A DNA stretch of 60,000 nt from Chrysomallon squamiferum (lineage: Eukaryota > Mollusca > Gastropoda > Neomphalida > Peltospiridae), in the NCBI GenBank assembly GCA_012295275.1, contig CM022673.1:19771810-19831809 (forward strand), written 5' to 3'. This document shows positions 1-13,414 of the stretch, piece by piece (position 1 is the stretch's first letter; every line of letters starts with the position of its first letter). The translations under genes and the position numbers were made by a program. The notes below the pieces were generated by a model that worked only from the letters and a program-made list of their open reading frames with translations, was not told the origin of the DNA and ran no database searches.

Positions 1-3000
1 CATCATCAACATGACAATAAAGACTTCCAGAAACAGATTAAACGTGAAATAACTCCCACTGGACAGCCACCAGCTAAAAAACAGGAAAGATCTATGTGTC
101 ATATGAGTGATGATTGTATAGTTATTAAAGTAGAGAATCTAAAAATGGGTGGTGGGCAAGCAGAAAGGCGGGTGATGAGGACTGAACCACATACACCAGC
201 TGATGAAAGAGGGTTTTCAGATAACCATCGACCAAAGAGTCATGAACAGAGACTTGAAAGCAAACAGAAGGGAAATGCACAGCTGGAGGAATCTAGACAG
301 GCTTACCATCCCCCAGCCCAGATTCCATCCAAAAAGCCATTACCACTACCTGTTCTTTCACCTGTTGATTCTAACTCTAGCCTCAACTCATACAAGTAAT
401 ATTTTAAATATTCTGTTTTTAATAGTTTGTTGTTACACAGCAGAGAAATAATATTACTTAAAGAATATTCACAGAAGAAAAAAAAAAAGAAGTATAAACT
501 GTATTACTGTTAGTGATTTTATTACATAAAATGCTTTTGTGAATTGTGACCACACGCACGCACACGTGTATGTATACATTTTTTAAATTTTTTATTTTTT
601 TACATACAGAAACTGACAATAGAATAAATATTTAGCATTATTAAGGTTAACTGCATGATGTTGTTTTTCATAATGTCTTAAACATTTTTTTAATCAGTGA
701 GCGAGAACCAGAACCACGTAAAAAGATAACTGATTTACCCATGCCTCCAATGATGGATGATCCTGAGGCTGATTATGAACAGGAGCAGGCACAAGAGTTA
801 AACACAGAAGCAGAAACAAGGAGAGAACAACACCAGTCAACAATAAGGAAACCAAAGTATGATTCTTATTTTCATTTTCGAGTATGAATGCTTTATATAT
901 ATTATATTTTGTTTTTAAGAAAAATATGTGTCACTGAAACTTTGTTTTCACAATAAAGGACATAAATATTGGGTTCTGGTTGTACTTCACACAAGAAAAT
1001 AAAAAATTAAATTAGAATAAAATTTGAAGAAACATATCTGACTAAATTAATATGCAGTTCTTTTTCCCTAAATTAAATTGGTAGTCCAAAGGTTAATAAT
1101 TTTTTCAGAGTTTTAATGTAACAGAATGACATACTGTCAGTAATAACAGTAATCAAAATTAACAGGTACAAGCATCTACAGTGCTGCTGTATAGATGTGT
1201 ATTGCTATCTGTCATTCATTTGCATTCTTAATTTGTTTTCGTTTCATATATCTAATATTACTATATTGCCAATAGAACGTGTGTGAAACATCAGTTGATG
1301 GTAAAAATCACATGTTGAGAATATTCTGTCATCACCTTTTCTAAAACCACTACTTTCATTCCTTGAATTAAAGATGAACAAGCAAATACTAGCTGCTACA
1401 GTGCTATAAAAGGACAAACCTAGATCGTCTGACAAGCCAAAACTCAAATATAATATTTTATATTGGAATTTGTAAAACAACTTAAGTTTGTCATGTTTAT
1501 GAATAGTAATATTTTTAAAATTATTTTTCTTGTTTAACTGATCTTAATACTTTACTTTTCCAAATAATAATAATAATAATAAACATTAAGTGTTGGGAGT
1601 AAGTATTTGCTCCCATAGGGTTAAGACAAATTTCAAAGTCTGGGTCAAGTCATAAATATCTCTCCCTTGTGCACTAAATACGGCCATTTATCTAGATTAC
1701 TTTGAAATTGTTTGTAAAGAAAGTGTTTTTAAATTAAACAAATACCAATTTGTATAAAATGTCTTGCACACATGCATGCACACCAATTAATGTTAAATTA
1801 AGGCAACATGCAGCAGAAAACAAGTGCAAATGATAGTAAAACGATAATAGTATGAACCCTAACTGCAATTTGTTCAAGTTTATTGCATGCAAGTCCTGAA
1901 ACCAGAATAAACAGATAGAATATTAGGCTTTTTAAAACTTTTAAAAATTGTGTGCTCTATTAAACTGTCAGTCTTTATATCACCAAATTCTCTCTGTTGT
2001 AATGTCTGAAAGAATCTAATTTTAAAATTTGCCATGTTTCATTAGAATTGAATATATAGTTACAAAGAAATTTTGATTCTGTGTCACATGCAGATTGAAA
2101 AACAGGAAATGAGAAAAAAACAAGAAATATGAAGAGGAACGTGTTTATACCCTATTATTTATTTCTCAATCTCAGTCTTGCTTGAACATTTTAGATGCTC
2201 AGTCAGCAATAAGTATAAAGTCATTTGTTTCCCCATTTGAAATATATTGCCCAAAACAAAAGATTATGATAACGAAGGTGCCAGATTCAGTATCGATTCC
2301 TGACACAATCTTGTTTTGCTTACTTGCTTTGCACTGTCTTGCATATGTTTCATATGTATTACTTGATCGTTAGTATAAAGAAAATGGCTGATGCTATGGC
2401 CTGCAAATGCAAATATAATTGGTTAGTGCTTGTAAATGCATTTTTACTGCTTAAAAAAGACATTTTTAATGGATCTGACATACGAGACCTGAAAGTAGAA
2501 ATGTTCAGGAATGTAAATCTGTAAAAAAAAAAAAAATATTCATCAAATTGATCCACATTTAGTATTTTCTGCTTCTGCCTTGAATTGAAATTTCAGTTTA
2601 TTTTTCATTTACATATAGATTTAAAACTTATTATGACCTGTATAAAATAAATATTTTGTGAAGAATGTTTACATATCGTCACAAATCATTAATTATGCAG
2701 TAACTTGCATTATTTTATGCAATTAACATTTAAAGCTAAACTTGTATTTTTGTTATTTTCCTTCACCCATAGCATTTATTGTGAATTTAGGATTTAAACC
2801 TTTACAGAAGAAAACCAACATGAAATTTCTCTTTGAAGTCTTTTCATCCTATTATGGTTTCTTATAGCTCTTAACCTAAATATACATTCAAGTTCGGGCT
2901 TAATAATATTATTTTAGACCATTGATAATGAGATAAACTGATTTCATAATCTTATTTTTTCTCATTTTTAGTTCTTCTACTAACTTTTTAAAAATTTAGT

Positions 3001-6000
3001 TTGCATATAACTTGCCAGTTCTCATAATATGATATAAAAATATTTTTTGTAATTACAAATATGATATTTCTGGATTTCAGAATCTGCAGTCAGAGACGAA
3101 ACAGTGAGCGCAGCATGGGTGACTGGGGGGAGAGGTGTGTCGACTGGTTCAAAATTTTGGAAATTATTGGGGAAGGTACATATGGACAGGTGTACAAAGC
3201 CAAGGATACTGTGTCAGGTACATCCCACATTGTTTTTATGTTTTGTTTGTCTCAAAAACAAGCAGATAAATGGGGAAAAAGAAAACAGACTGAAATGGTG
3301 ATAGCTGATGCCATACTAACCAAAAAATTAAGTTATAATAGTATGTTAAAAAAATAACAAAGATTGTTTCACTTTCATTTAGGATTCATTATATGTTTAT
3401 ATCAATTAATTCTGCAGATCTGATACGAAAATTTCCTTATTTTTAGATGAATTTGTAGCCTTGAAAAAAGTCCGTTTAGAAAATGAAAAAGAAGGTTTTC
3501 CAATAACAGCTGTTCGAGAAATTAAAATTTTAAGGCAGCTGCAACATCCAAACATTGTAAATCTTAAAGAAATAGTAACTGACAAACAAGATGCTTCTGA
3601 TTTCAAGAAAGACAAAGGTTAGTAGTAACTTATTTCAACTCTTGTTTGACAAATTGTCTTTTATTATTTATTTTTTTAAAGTTTTTAATATTTTTATTTA
3701 ATAAAATAAATAAAATTTAAAAAGCTAAATAATTAGAAATAGAGTAAATCTTTTTTATCACTGAATTTGCTTTTGATGCTGTAGCTTAGAATGAATCATG
3801 TTTTAGTATTTTGTTTAATCTTTTTTAGGTGCCTTTTATCTGGTGTTTGAGTATATGGACCATGATTTGATGGGACTTTTAGAGTCAGGATTTGTGAATT
3901 TCAAAGAAGACCATATAGCATCTTTTATGAAACAACTGCTAGATGGTTTATTTTATTGTCATAGAAAGAATTTCTTACATAGGGATATAAAATGTTCTAA
4001 TATTCTTCTCAACAACAGGTATGGGTCGTTCATTTAATTAATCTGTCAAAAAATAATAATAAATTTATTCTTACATTTTAATATTGCTTTACTAATTAAG
4101 AACATCTGTAATATTTAAACGTTGTATATAAAATTGTTTTATTGAATCAAACTTACTATTTTAAGAAAAAAGAAAGAAAACTGAAAAAATTGCTTTACAA
4201 ATGATATAGCATATACTTGATATTTGGTAAAGTTTCAGCCTTTCTTTGACAAAAAAAAATGTGTTTGCTTTCATCTGATACATTTTAACTTATCCCTGTA
4301 ACTCGGATATTTAGATAGGTGTAGAGTTCATAATTTTTCTTGTCCTTTTTATAAAAACATGTTTCATTATTCAGAGGGCACATAAAGCTGGCTGATCTGG
4401 GCTTAGCTCGCTACTACTGTGCCGATGATCGTGATCGTTTGTACACCAATAAAGTGATCACCTTGTGGTATCGACCTCCAGAGTTGCTTTTAGGAGAGGA
4501 ACGTTATGGTCCAGCAATTGATGTATGGAGTTTGGGGTAAGAATATTTCTTCACACTGACAGTGATTTCTTAATTGCGTATTTCTTGTGAAGTCTAATTA
4601 GATGTTTACCATTGTTGCACTGTTTCCTGTTTACAAAACCAAAATGAATGAAAGAGAAGAATTTAAATGTATTTGTATTTTTTATGCTTTTATTGATTTA
4701 ATAATTGATTTATACTTATAGACAGCTACATAATTAAACTAGTTTACCATCTGCTGCTTTTGTTCTCTGTGTTATCAGTGTAAATGATAAGCAGCATTTC
4801 ATGAAGCAGCTTATAACTTTCTTTTTTTTTCTTCCTTAAACATACTTATTCTTTAATGGATTTTCCTTTCAAGCTAGAATAATTTATTTTTTATTTTTCC
4901 ATCCCACCTTCAGCTGCATTTTGGGGGAACTATTTACAAGAAAACCAATTTTTCAAGCCAACCAGGAATTTCCTCAGTTGGAGCTGATCAGCAAAACTTG
5001 TGGAATTCCATGTCCAGCAGTGTGGCCTGATGTGATAAAACTTCCTCTTTTTCACACATTTAAACCTAAACGCCAGTATAGGAGACGACTTCGTGAAGAA
5101 TTCTCATTGTATGTATTAGATTGTTTAACTTCAAGAAAACTATTATAATATTATTTTAGCATTAAGTATCTGTGATTTAAAATTTGTTTGCACTCTATTA
5201 ATATATGAATTTTTATTTATTTACTCTTTCTTTTGTGATGTAATTCGTTTTATGAACATTAAAATGCAAATCTGGAATATATCATACCATTAGATCATTC
5301 TTTGTAAATTAATTTCAGTTTATAAATGAAACATTTGAAGTTAATGATTATTTTTCAATTTCTTTTAAATTAAATAAATATAGCTTAATTTCAGAAGGCA
5401 GCAAAAGGTATGTGCCAATAAGTTTTCATGTACACTTGATTTTTGGCATACACATTCTAACTTGTCAGGTTTTGTTTTTGAAGCTTACCAAAACTTGCCT
5501 TAGATTTGATGGATCATATGTTAGAACTGGACCCAGGACGAAGATGTACTGCAGAACAAGGTCTGAATAGTCCTTGGCTTTGTAATATTGTTCCATCACG
5601 AATTCCACCCCCAGAGTAAGTTGTATGATCTTTGACTAATTTGGTATATATTTTAATTAAGACAGAATTATTTTATTTTATTTATATAAATAAGAAGGTT
5701 ACTGATAGATTTATGCTTTCTTTTTCTGATTTGATGAAAACTCTTATTATGATTTTTATTATCTTTTTTATTTGCCTGTAGTTTAAATTAATAATTAAAA
5801 GGAAAATTTAACAAATTTTGTCAGGTTAAATTAGGGTGTCTGTTATAAAATGTTTTGTCTTTTTCAGAAGTGACTAGAACTAAAATATATGTCAATGAAA
5901 TGGAAACAAATATTTATTTTTAAATGTTAAGTGTTTTTCAGATTCTTGTACACACACACACGCACACACATACACATTGTCATTGTCATCATCATCATCT

Positions 6001-7428
6001 GTTGTTTTGGGGAATTTTAGTATTATCTTTTCATAATGTGTTAAATAGTAAAGTTTGTAATGACACTTTTTTTCCAGTTTACCCAAAGATCAAGATTGTC
6101 ATGAATTATGGTGTAAGAACAGGAAAAGAATGCTGAGAGAACAGATGAGAAAGGAGCAAGAAGTCGGTGGAGTTATCTCAAAGGCATCCACTCCACAAGG
6201 AATAAAAGTGACACCAGTTGGTCGTGCTGCTGCAGCAACAATACCTTTGTCACAAGGAAAACTTTCAAAAACTCCAGTTGACGTACGAACTTCAGGAGAA
6301 CCATACCTTACTGAAACATCAGGAATAACATCTGTGTCTTCAGGAACAGGTGACCGTAAACAGCCATATGGAAATGGGAATTCTGAAGACTTACATTCTA
6401 TTCCTGGTTTGGCTTTATCTGACAAAGTTGAAGCAGAAGAGGCTGGGGGTGGTGATGCATTTGGTCTAGAAAAATCAACTTGTAGCAGAGACCAGATAAT
6501 TAGTGGTAAAACTACACAGAGTCAGATTACTGATTTGATTGAACTTCTTAAAACCCAGAGTGGAGGGATCAGTATCACACAGATAGCAAAAAGTTTGAAC
6601 ATTAATGTTGACCAGCAAACAACACAGTTGTTGGACAATTTAAAACAGCAGTTACTTGAAGCTGCTTCGGCTGTGAAAGACAAACAGTCTTCTGCTATGT
6701 ACACATCACCTGTAGAACCTGTAACTAAATGTTTTACCAAAGAAACTGGTTTTGATGTTGACAACCAAGGAGCTTCTGCTTTTCTACACACTGTGACAAC
6801 TGAGAGTGCAGTATTTCCAAGTACAACCAGTTCAGGTTTTACTAACACACTGATTCAACAAGGCTATGATAAACATGCTGGAGTAAAAGCTGCTCTTGCC
6901 CAGTTGTTAGCACAACAGGGTATTCCTGTTGCTATGGGTGGATCAAAAGTGAGACCAGCTAGCAGTAATTCTGGTACTATCAGTAATGTTCCTGTGCAAG
7001 GACAAAGCTCTTGCCCTCATAATTTTCATAATTTTGAGTCACCAGTTTCAAGCATGGGAAATACAAATGTACCAGCAGTCTCTAGTAGTGAAATATCCAG
7101 CATCCCACCCATTTCCAGTGTTATAACACAGTCGGCATCAACTGTCAGAATTAAGGCACAGTTCAATCGTGGTTCAGATGATTCAAGAGAAAGTGATGGC
7201 TATTGTGACCCTCTAACTACAAACATTCCAAACACACAATCAATGCCCTATTTTGAATCTGCAACACGGGGACGTGGGAGAGGAGTTCCCCATGGACCAC
7301 CACCAGGCTTGCCATCTGGTTTATCTCAAAAGCATACTACTGGATATGGTCGGAGGTTTGGAAATGATCGTGATGAAAGAAAAAGAGATTCATACAATTC
7401 TAATTCTGGTCTGATGGGCTGGCAATGA
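1..7428 (+). CDS. CDK12: Cyclin-dependent kinase 12 (CDK12/13 orthologue), 3' part
   Basis: Transcription-elongation kinase that, with cyclin K, phosphorylates the RNA polymerase II C-terminal domain in the nucleus. Exons read: <1-395, 698-856, 3081-3217, 3447-3617, 3829-4018, 4375-4536, 4914-5108, 5484-5615, 6078-7428. All junctions are GT-AG and keep one frame, giving 963 residues before TGA. In this partial numbering the kinase domain is about 207-505: glycine loop GEGTYG 215-220, lysine 237 in VALKK, a PITAIRE helix (the CDK12/13 signature), HRD 338-340, [14 protein letters not shown] activation segment. The C-terminal extension DCHELW (520-525) is typical of CDK12/13. The last exon adds a long low-complexity tail ending with an RGRGRG patch. 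Odd: the DFG motif reads DLG (358-360), and WSCG reads WSLG. The N-terminal RS region is outside the window. Identity is from family knowledge and very clear; CDK12 versus CDK13 cannot be separated, as invertebrates usually have one gene. Confidence 0.95.
857..3080 (+). other. CDK12 intron, 2.2 kb
   Basis: AT-rich intron between the linker exon ([12 protein letters not shown]) and the first kinase exon. It holds short A and T runs and a small AAT repeat near 1566. I see no coding exon or recognisable mobile element in it. Confidence 0.8.
3160..5615 (+). other. CDK12: CDK12 kinase catalytic domain, spread over six exons
   Basis: Exons 3 to 8 of the visible gene encode the protein kinase fold. 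Exon 3 carries the glycine loop, exon 4 the catalytic lysine and PITAIRE helix, exon 5 the HRD catalytic loop ([10 protein letters not shown]), exon 6 the metal-binding DLG and the T-loop threonine in YTNKV, exon 7 the [10 protein letters not shown] region and the [13 protein letters not shown] stretch, exon 8 the last helices ([19 protein letters not shown]). Phases are 1,1,2,2,2,2 through this stretch. Except for DLG, every catalytic residue I can check is present, so the kinase should be active. Confidence 0.93.
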
Positions 7429-7865
7429 CATTTGATTACTTTCAATATTACTTCATTTTATAGTTTACTTGTATTTGGTTCTGTGTGGTTGAGGTCGTGT
7501 AGTTAATGTTTTTAAGAGTGCAGACATTATTTTTTTAATCTGAAATCTGAGAAAAAGTTAAATATATATATAATACTTTTTATTTTCTTAAGATTGACAG
7601 AAAGAAAAAAATGCTATCTCTATGAACTTTGCTGGTGTTAATGGAACATCAGAGCACTTGTTTTTTTAATTTTTTTATGTGAATGCTTTTGTTTTTCAGT
7701 TTTGTTATCTTTTTTCGTATCCTCTTGAAGTAAAGTTTTCTTAGATAATGGATAATTATACAAACAAACTGAAAGATGTAGATTACATTTTGATCTACTA
7801 CTATTACTGAGCAGATCCTTTAAAATTAGTAATATGTTGGCATAATTTGCAAATTTTCCAATATT

Positions 7866-8296
7866 AATAAATAATATGCCCATGGTGAATTAACAATTGA
7901 TTAAAATTCAGTTGCATATGTTCAGATCTTTAATATTTATTAAATATGATTGTTCTATAAAGTAAATAATAGCAACTGGATGCTTTGTTATTAATGTAAA
8001 ATTTATTATGTGAATGTGGATCACAAATCTGTTTCATTTTTTCTTCTTGAAATTTGTCATTAATTCAGCTTCTGACGTGAATGATTTTTAAAAGAAAAAG
8101 ATTCAGTCATTTGCTATATTGTCTTTGTTATTATTATGTTTTAAATAATCATGTAATTATATAATGTATTCTGCCTTTATAAATTATATTTTGCAAATAT
8201 TACCCATCCTTTAAAATATGTATATCTGAATTGGATATTTTCAAAAATATATTGTTTATGATGCATTTTATTAATTGCTTATATAAAACTAATAAA
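7866..8296 (+). promoter_or_regulatory. Candidate CDK12 polyadenylation signals
   Basis: AATAAA occurs at 7866-7871 and 8291-8296, 440 and 860 nt after the CDK12 stop. In AT-rich DNA this hexamer is common, so which one is used cannot be told from sequence alone. Confidence 0.35.
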
Positions 8297-9506
8297 AAGA
8301 ATTGTGATGTTTTTATGGTTCTTGCCTTGAAAAGAAAAAAGATGGTAACAGTAGATGAAGGTTTAAAAGAATAATAAATACTTAGTTCATTTTGTTTTTT
8401 GTTTTTTTCTCAAAACATATAATTATAAAATGTGATTCAAATATTTTCCCCTTATGTTGTAAATTGTTCAGTTACTTGCATTTATGTTCATCATGTACAC
8501 ACTTAAGATAAACATTTTAATGTATTAAAAATTCAGCTGCTGTATATTGCTCTTAAATGGTGAGAATAAACAAATAATGAGAGACTGTTTTTGTTATGTA
8601 TTGATAAAACATGTATATAGTTATTAAACATAAATGTCGGTTATCTGATTGTTTAACAAGAAATTATTAAATTAATTTTTATATATATATATATAATGTA
8701 TATGAGTGAAATCTACAAATTACTTAATTAAATGTTTTGTGCATCTTCAGTTCTTCAGTTTGCATGAAACTTTTAAAATTAATTTTTGGACTTGCTCTTC
8801 TTTCATTTACAAAATCTAAGTTCAAATATACTTGTTATAGTCAAGCATGATTTAAATTAAATTGTTTTTGTTTTTTCTTCTTTAAATTAAAAAGTCATCC
8901 CAATCCTTTTATTTGTATCTTACTGAACATTTTTCAAACAAAGTGCTAATAAATCTGAAATAAATGAAAACTGCTGGAATGCCCCTTCAACTTTAGAATG
9001 GCAAACTGTTATGCCAGTTTGAAATGCTCTCAACCTCCATGAACAGAGGAGCCATCGTAAATTAATAATGCATTAAGGAGTATAAATTTGCTCATTAAAT
9101 GTTATTTGTAAACATGCACATTATTTCAGAAATAACTACTATTTTAATATTTATTGAAAAACCCGTTATTGAAGTTTATATTTATTATTGAGTTGTCAAT
9201 GTATGTTGGCCAGTTTGTATATATTCAATTAAAGTAAAATTTGGACTTGTATTGAACTATAGTTGTAAATTAAAAAGTACAAAGAGATTAAGAAATAGTG
9301 ATTGATTCATGTATGTTTTATATGTATACATATATGCCTTTCAGACTGTAAATCTTAAAATGTTTGCAATAATATGTGTTGTTATAAATGTTTTCACTGT
9401 TATGTTCAGAATTCAGCTTTGTATTCAATTATCCTATCTTTTTAAATAGAATTTTGGCAGTCCATCAATATTAGGTCTTGATCCTTTATCCTGTAAATTA
9501 TTAATT

Positions 9507-9512
<6 letters not shown>

Positions 9513-9540
<28 letters not shown>
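9513..9540. repeat. T28 homopolymer
   Basis: Longest homopolymer in the window. It might be the tail of an old minus-strand retro-insertion, but no body is recognised beside it. Confidence 0.85.
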
Positions 9541-9544
<4 letters not shown>

Positions 9545-12500
9545 ATCTTTAATTTCATTTATTCTTTTTCATAATTAAGTTCATTCTGTATTTGCAATCA
9601 AGTATTTAAAAAAGTAGCATGTATTATTGTTAATTGCAGTTTGATAATGATATCTGATATTAAAACGCTAAAGATTTTGTAAACATTTGTTTGCATTCTG
9701 AAGGAAAGTAAGAATTTATAGACCAAGACAAAGTGTGCCTACATGCCAGTTTAAAACAAGTTAACGAATGCAACATTGACTATAAAATTATACATTAACA
9801 AATGAAGATGTGCGAAATGTGCAGAAAGAAATGGTGGTAAATGGATGTGTAAAAAGTGATACATCGAAATGATCGTATATATATATATATATACAAAACA
9901 GTGGTTGCTTTGTTTTGTTTCTCATGAAGGTGCAGTTTGAAAAATGTTACTGGAAAAAAACCATGTTTTTGAACATTCTAGTGACCAGAGTTAAATGTGA
10001 AATGGTTAATACAGCATAATATTGTGTTATCCTGAGAAAAAATTCTTCACTGTACTTTTGGGAAAACAGCTGAATAAGAAATGAATATGATGATAATTCT
10101 CTGAAAGTATCGTGGATAATTTTCTTGTAATGGAAATAGTGATGAAGTTAGAAGACGGGATCTGCCTATATACTCTTGAAAAAGATACAGGTGGGTTTAT
10201 AGAACTTCAGTACCACCATCAAAAGTAGTATATTTTACATTCCTATATATTTTTATAATTCTAACAGTTATTCTGATTTGAAAAATATTTTGTTGTTTCA
10301 TTGTATAACCCTGTAGATGCCAATTATTTGTTTCTTTAAAATGCTACTATCTCAAAGTTTAAAGATGTTATGTTTTGTAAAAGAAAAGTGAAATATTGGC
10401 ATAAATTCAGGCCTATGGTCTTGTTTGCTGTAAAAAGAAATTAATAGCTTATATTTATAAATGGCTGTTTCCAAATCAATAATGTTGCTACTAACGTATT
10501 AATATAATCTGGAGTACTACATTTTCCTTGTGTCTTCTGTTATATTAGGCCTGAAACTAATTGCTAATACCAAAGTAATGTCCAAATCTAAAAGCATTAA
10601 CGGTTAATGCATCTAATTACTTCTAAAATTGCAGATTTATGAAATTGAAAGGAATTTAGTTTTATTTATTTATTTATTTATTTATTGGCCAGACTATGAT
10701 AAAATAATTTAGTACTGAGGTGTGATGAATATGTTACCTTGTATAGAAGTGAATACAATAACTGATTCTTCCTGCTTGCCAAAATCACGTGGGAAAATGT
10801 TAATAAAGATATATCTGTTTAATTTTCTTCTATTTCTTTTTTAAATACTGGGAAAAATAAATATATAATAAAATAGAATATTCTTGCAACAAGAATGTTC
10901 ATTAGTTCTGATAGGCTAGATAAATAAGGTATTCTGTTATCTTTGTTTGCTTTCAGGAATTACATACACTTTTAGTTGTTTATTATTTATTTATTAGTTA
11001 AATATGTCAGTATTATTTTAAATATACCATGTTAATACAAAAGAAAAACCAGTGTAAAATAATACTACATTTTTAAAAAGCATTTACAGATGCTTTGTAA
11101 TGTTTGGGCATTTCAGGGGATTTTTTTTTTTTAGAAGAAATAAAAACAAAACAAAAATTAAAAACATGGCCTTTAGTACAAAATTAAGCAAAAGAACATG
11201 GAAATAACAAGAAGAGTGGGGTAAAGGCAAGTTACCTGGGCAGAATTATAACAACAAAGACAAATATCAGAATATAAATGGTATTTACTTTAAAACCACT
11301 TTGTAAGATTAAAAATACATACATATTAAACCAAAATAAAGAAGTAATAAAAAAAATAAAGTATCTTGACCTTAAAATGTGTGCCTTAGACTCGACATTG
11401 GCAGTAAATTGATTCTTTTTATCTCAGCTATTTCGTATTTTAGTCATTCTGTGTCAAGTCATTCAAAATAATGGCCAGAATTGGAATTTAGGTAATTGGT
11501 ATTAAAGATATTTACATTTTTCACATGGATAAGATTTAATTCTGAACTATATAGGAATGGTTTTTAGCAAACTATGATTTCTTCCGCTGGCATAGTGGAA
11601 GACTTTAATTCATACAATCTTCAGGATTTGGCTATTAGCTACATTTGAGTTGTCAAGTTTTGTATAAAATTTTAATGTGTTTCTTTGATGGTGACCAAAT
11701 GGTGTCACTCAGTATCAAGTAATTAATCACACTGATTAAGGTAATCAGTGAATCCTCAGTATCTAGGACACTCTGAGTGGCCTATTGTACATACTTCACA
11801 ATCATCTGAGCAGGGTTCTTGCATAATCAATGTTTCCACACTGTATTTGTACTTTCTAGCTTTAGGCATGCATCCTTTGACTTCATTTTCAGGCTAATAA
11901 GAATTCTCAATTTTTTTATTATTATTTTTGTTTGTGTGATTGTTTTGTGTAGAAATTATGTTGGACTAAATTTTTTATGCACGGTCATATAATGTTCATG
12001 TGATTCACATAAAGGTTAGAAGGTCATCACCATTCAAATTATCATAGTGAAAAAATAATAATAAATAAACATTTAGGGATTCCTTGTTAAATCACCTTTC
12101 TAGAAATGTCCATTTCATCAAGGCCGACCAGTTCTGGCAACTGACTGCTGAACTATGGCCCATTTGTGAATTTAATACAAAAAAACCATAAAAAAAAAAA
12201 CCACACAATTAAACTAGCATAGAAAGGAGTAGAGAATAATAATAACTTTTAGTAATGGTCAAATATTTCATATATAAATAAATCTCTCAAAACATTAATT
12301 AAAACTCTTAAAACATATGCTGGAGGAGGGATTTACAAAATAAAAAAATAAAACATTTTTGGAGGTAAGAATAAAAACAAATTTGAAAACGTTTTTCTTT
12401 CTTTTTGTGTATTATTTTTATTTATTAATTTTTTTTTTTTTAGGGGGTGTGTGTTTGGGATGTTACTGTAAAGAGATACTTTGTATCACTGAAAGATTAC

Positions 12501-13025
12501 TTTCTAAAGTGTAGTAGGATTACTGGTTGTTGCACAGTATTAATAAAATAATATTTAAGAAAAATAAAAACCTATATGAAATAAAAGCTAAACTCCAGCA
12601 CTGTGTGATCAGTAGTAAATTCCACTCACATTGTCAGTTTACAGACTAAATAGATTGATGCATTTTGTAATAATTGTGATGAACTTACAGTTGTGAGAAA
12701 CTAAGAAAAATCTGTTTACTGTTGGAGTGATGGTTAACTCTTGATGTTTTTATTATGACCTTGTTAAATTTAGAAAGGTGTATGTAGTCACATGTAATAG
12801 CGATTAGTTACTGGTTTAGATCTTAAAAGCCAAACTGAAATCATTTTCATTTTAAAAATTAAATTGTTATTAAAGAACTATTTTATTTTTGATGTATAAA
12901 TCTTCTACTCTTAAAACAAATAAAACATTTCATTTCGTTTCTGTATTATTTAATATTGCAGGATAAAAGAAATATTGTATGTGCAACATTCCAGTCTTCA
13001 CAGGATTGAAGTGTGTGTGGATATA

Positions 13026-13414
13026 CAGTTGTCCCTTGATTAATGCAGTTAATCAATCAAGTTTATCAAACACAATTTCATTACTTTATAGTGTGACTCA
13101 TTTTAGACATTGTTAAGGGTTTATATTTAGAAAGCACTTAATAGAAAAAAAGAAATCAATAAAATAATGTTGTTAGTGTAAAATGCATGTGCACTAAGTG
13201 GCTGCTGTTTAGCAACCAGTTCAATCTGCTTGTCAGCATATTACCAACTGGCATTAGTGGCTAAGTTTCAATGCTCCTTCCCAGTGACTGATGCCAGTGT
13301 TTGCTTTCCTGCAGAAAAATCAAATGAGTATTAATCTAAATTTTTACTGTGCTCGTCATGTTACTATTAATCAAGTATAGCACAAAGTGAAACTGCATTA
13401 AACAAGGAGAACTA
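13026..13414. mobile_element. MITE-like element A, about 389 bp
   Basis: Imperfect terminal inverted repeats flank this block. The left end reads CAGTTGTCCCTTGATTAATG; the reverse complement of the right end reads TAGTTCTCCTTGTTTAATG, then both continue CAGTT. A TA lies just left of the element, as expected for Tc1/mariner/pogo-type insertion, but the right TA is not clean. There is no coding capacity. The ends resemble pogo/Tigger-like elements from general knowledge. Confidence 0.55.

Noticed and set aside
3061-3080. ATG at 3061 as a start codon of the kinase
   Set aside because: It lies upstream of the TTTCAG acceptor at 3080, in the intron. Exon 3 joins exon 2 in frame to give the KPKIC junction typical of CDK12.
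6099-6848. Minus-strand open frames of 108 codons opposite the last CDK12 exon
   Set aside because: They are shadows of the plus-strand coding exon, with no motifs or splice sites of their own.
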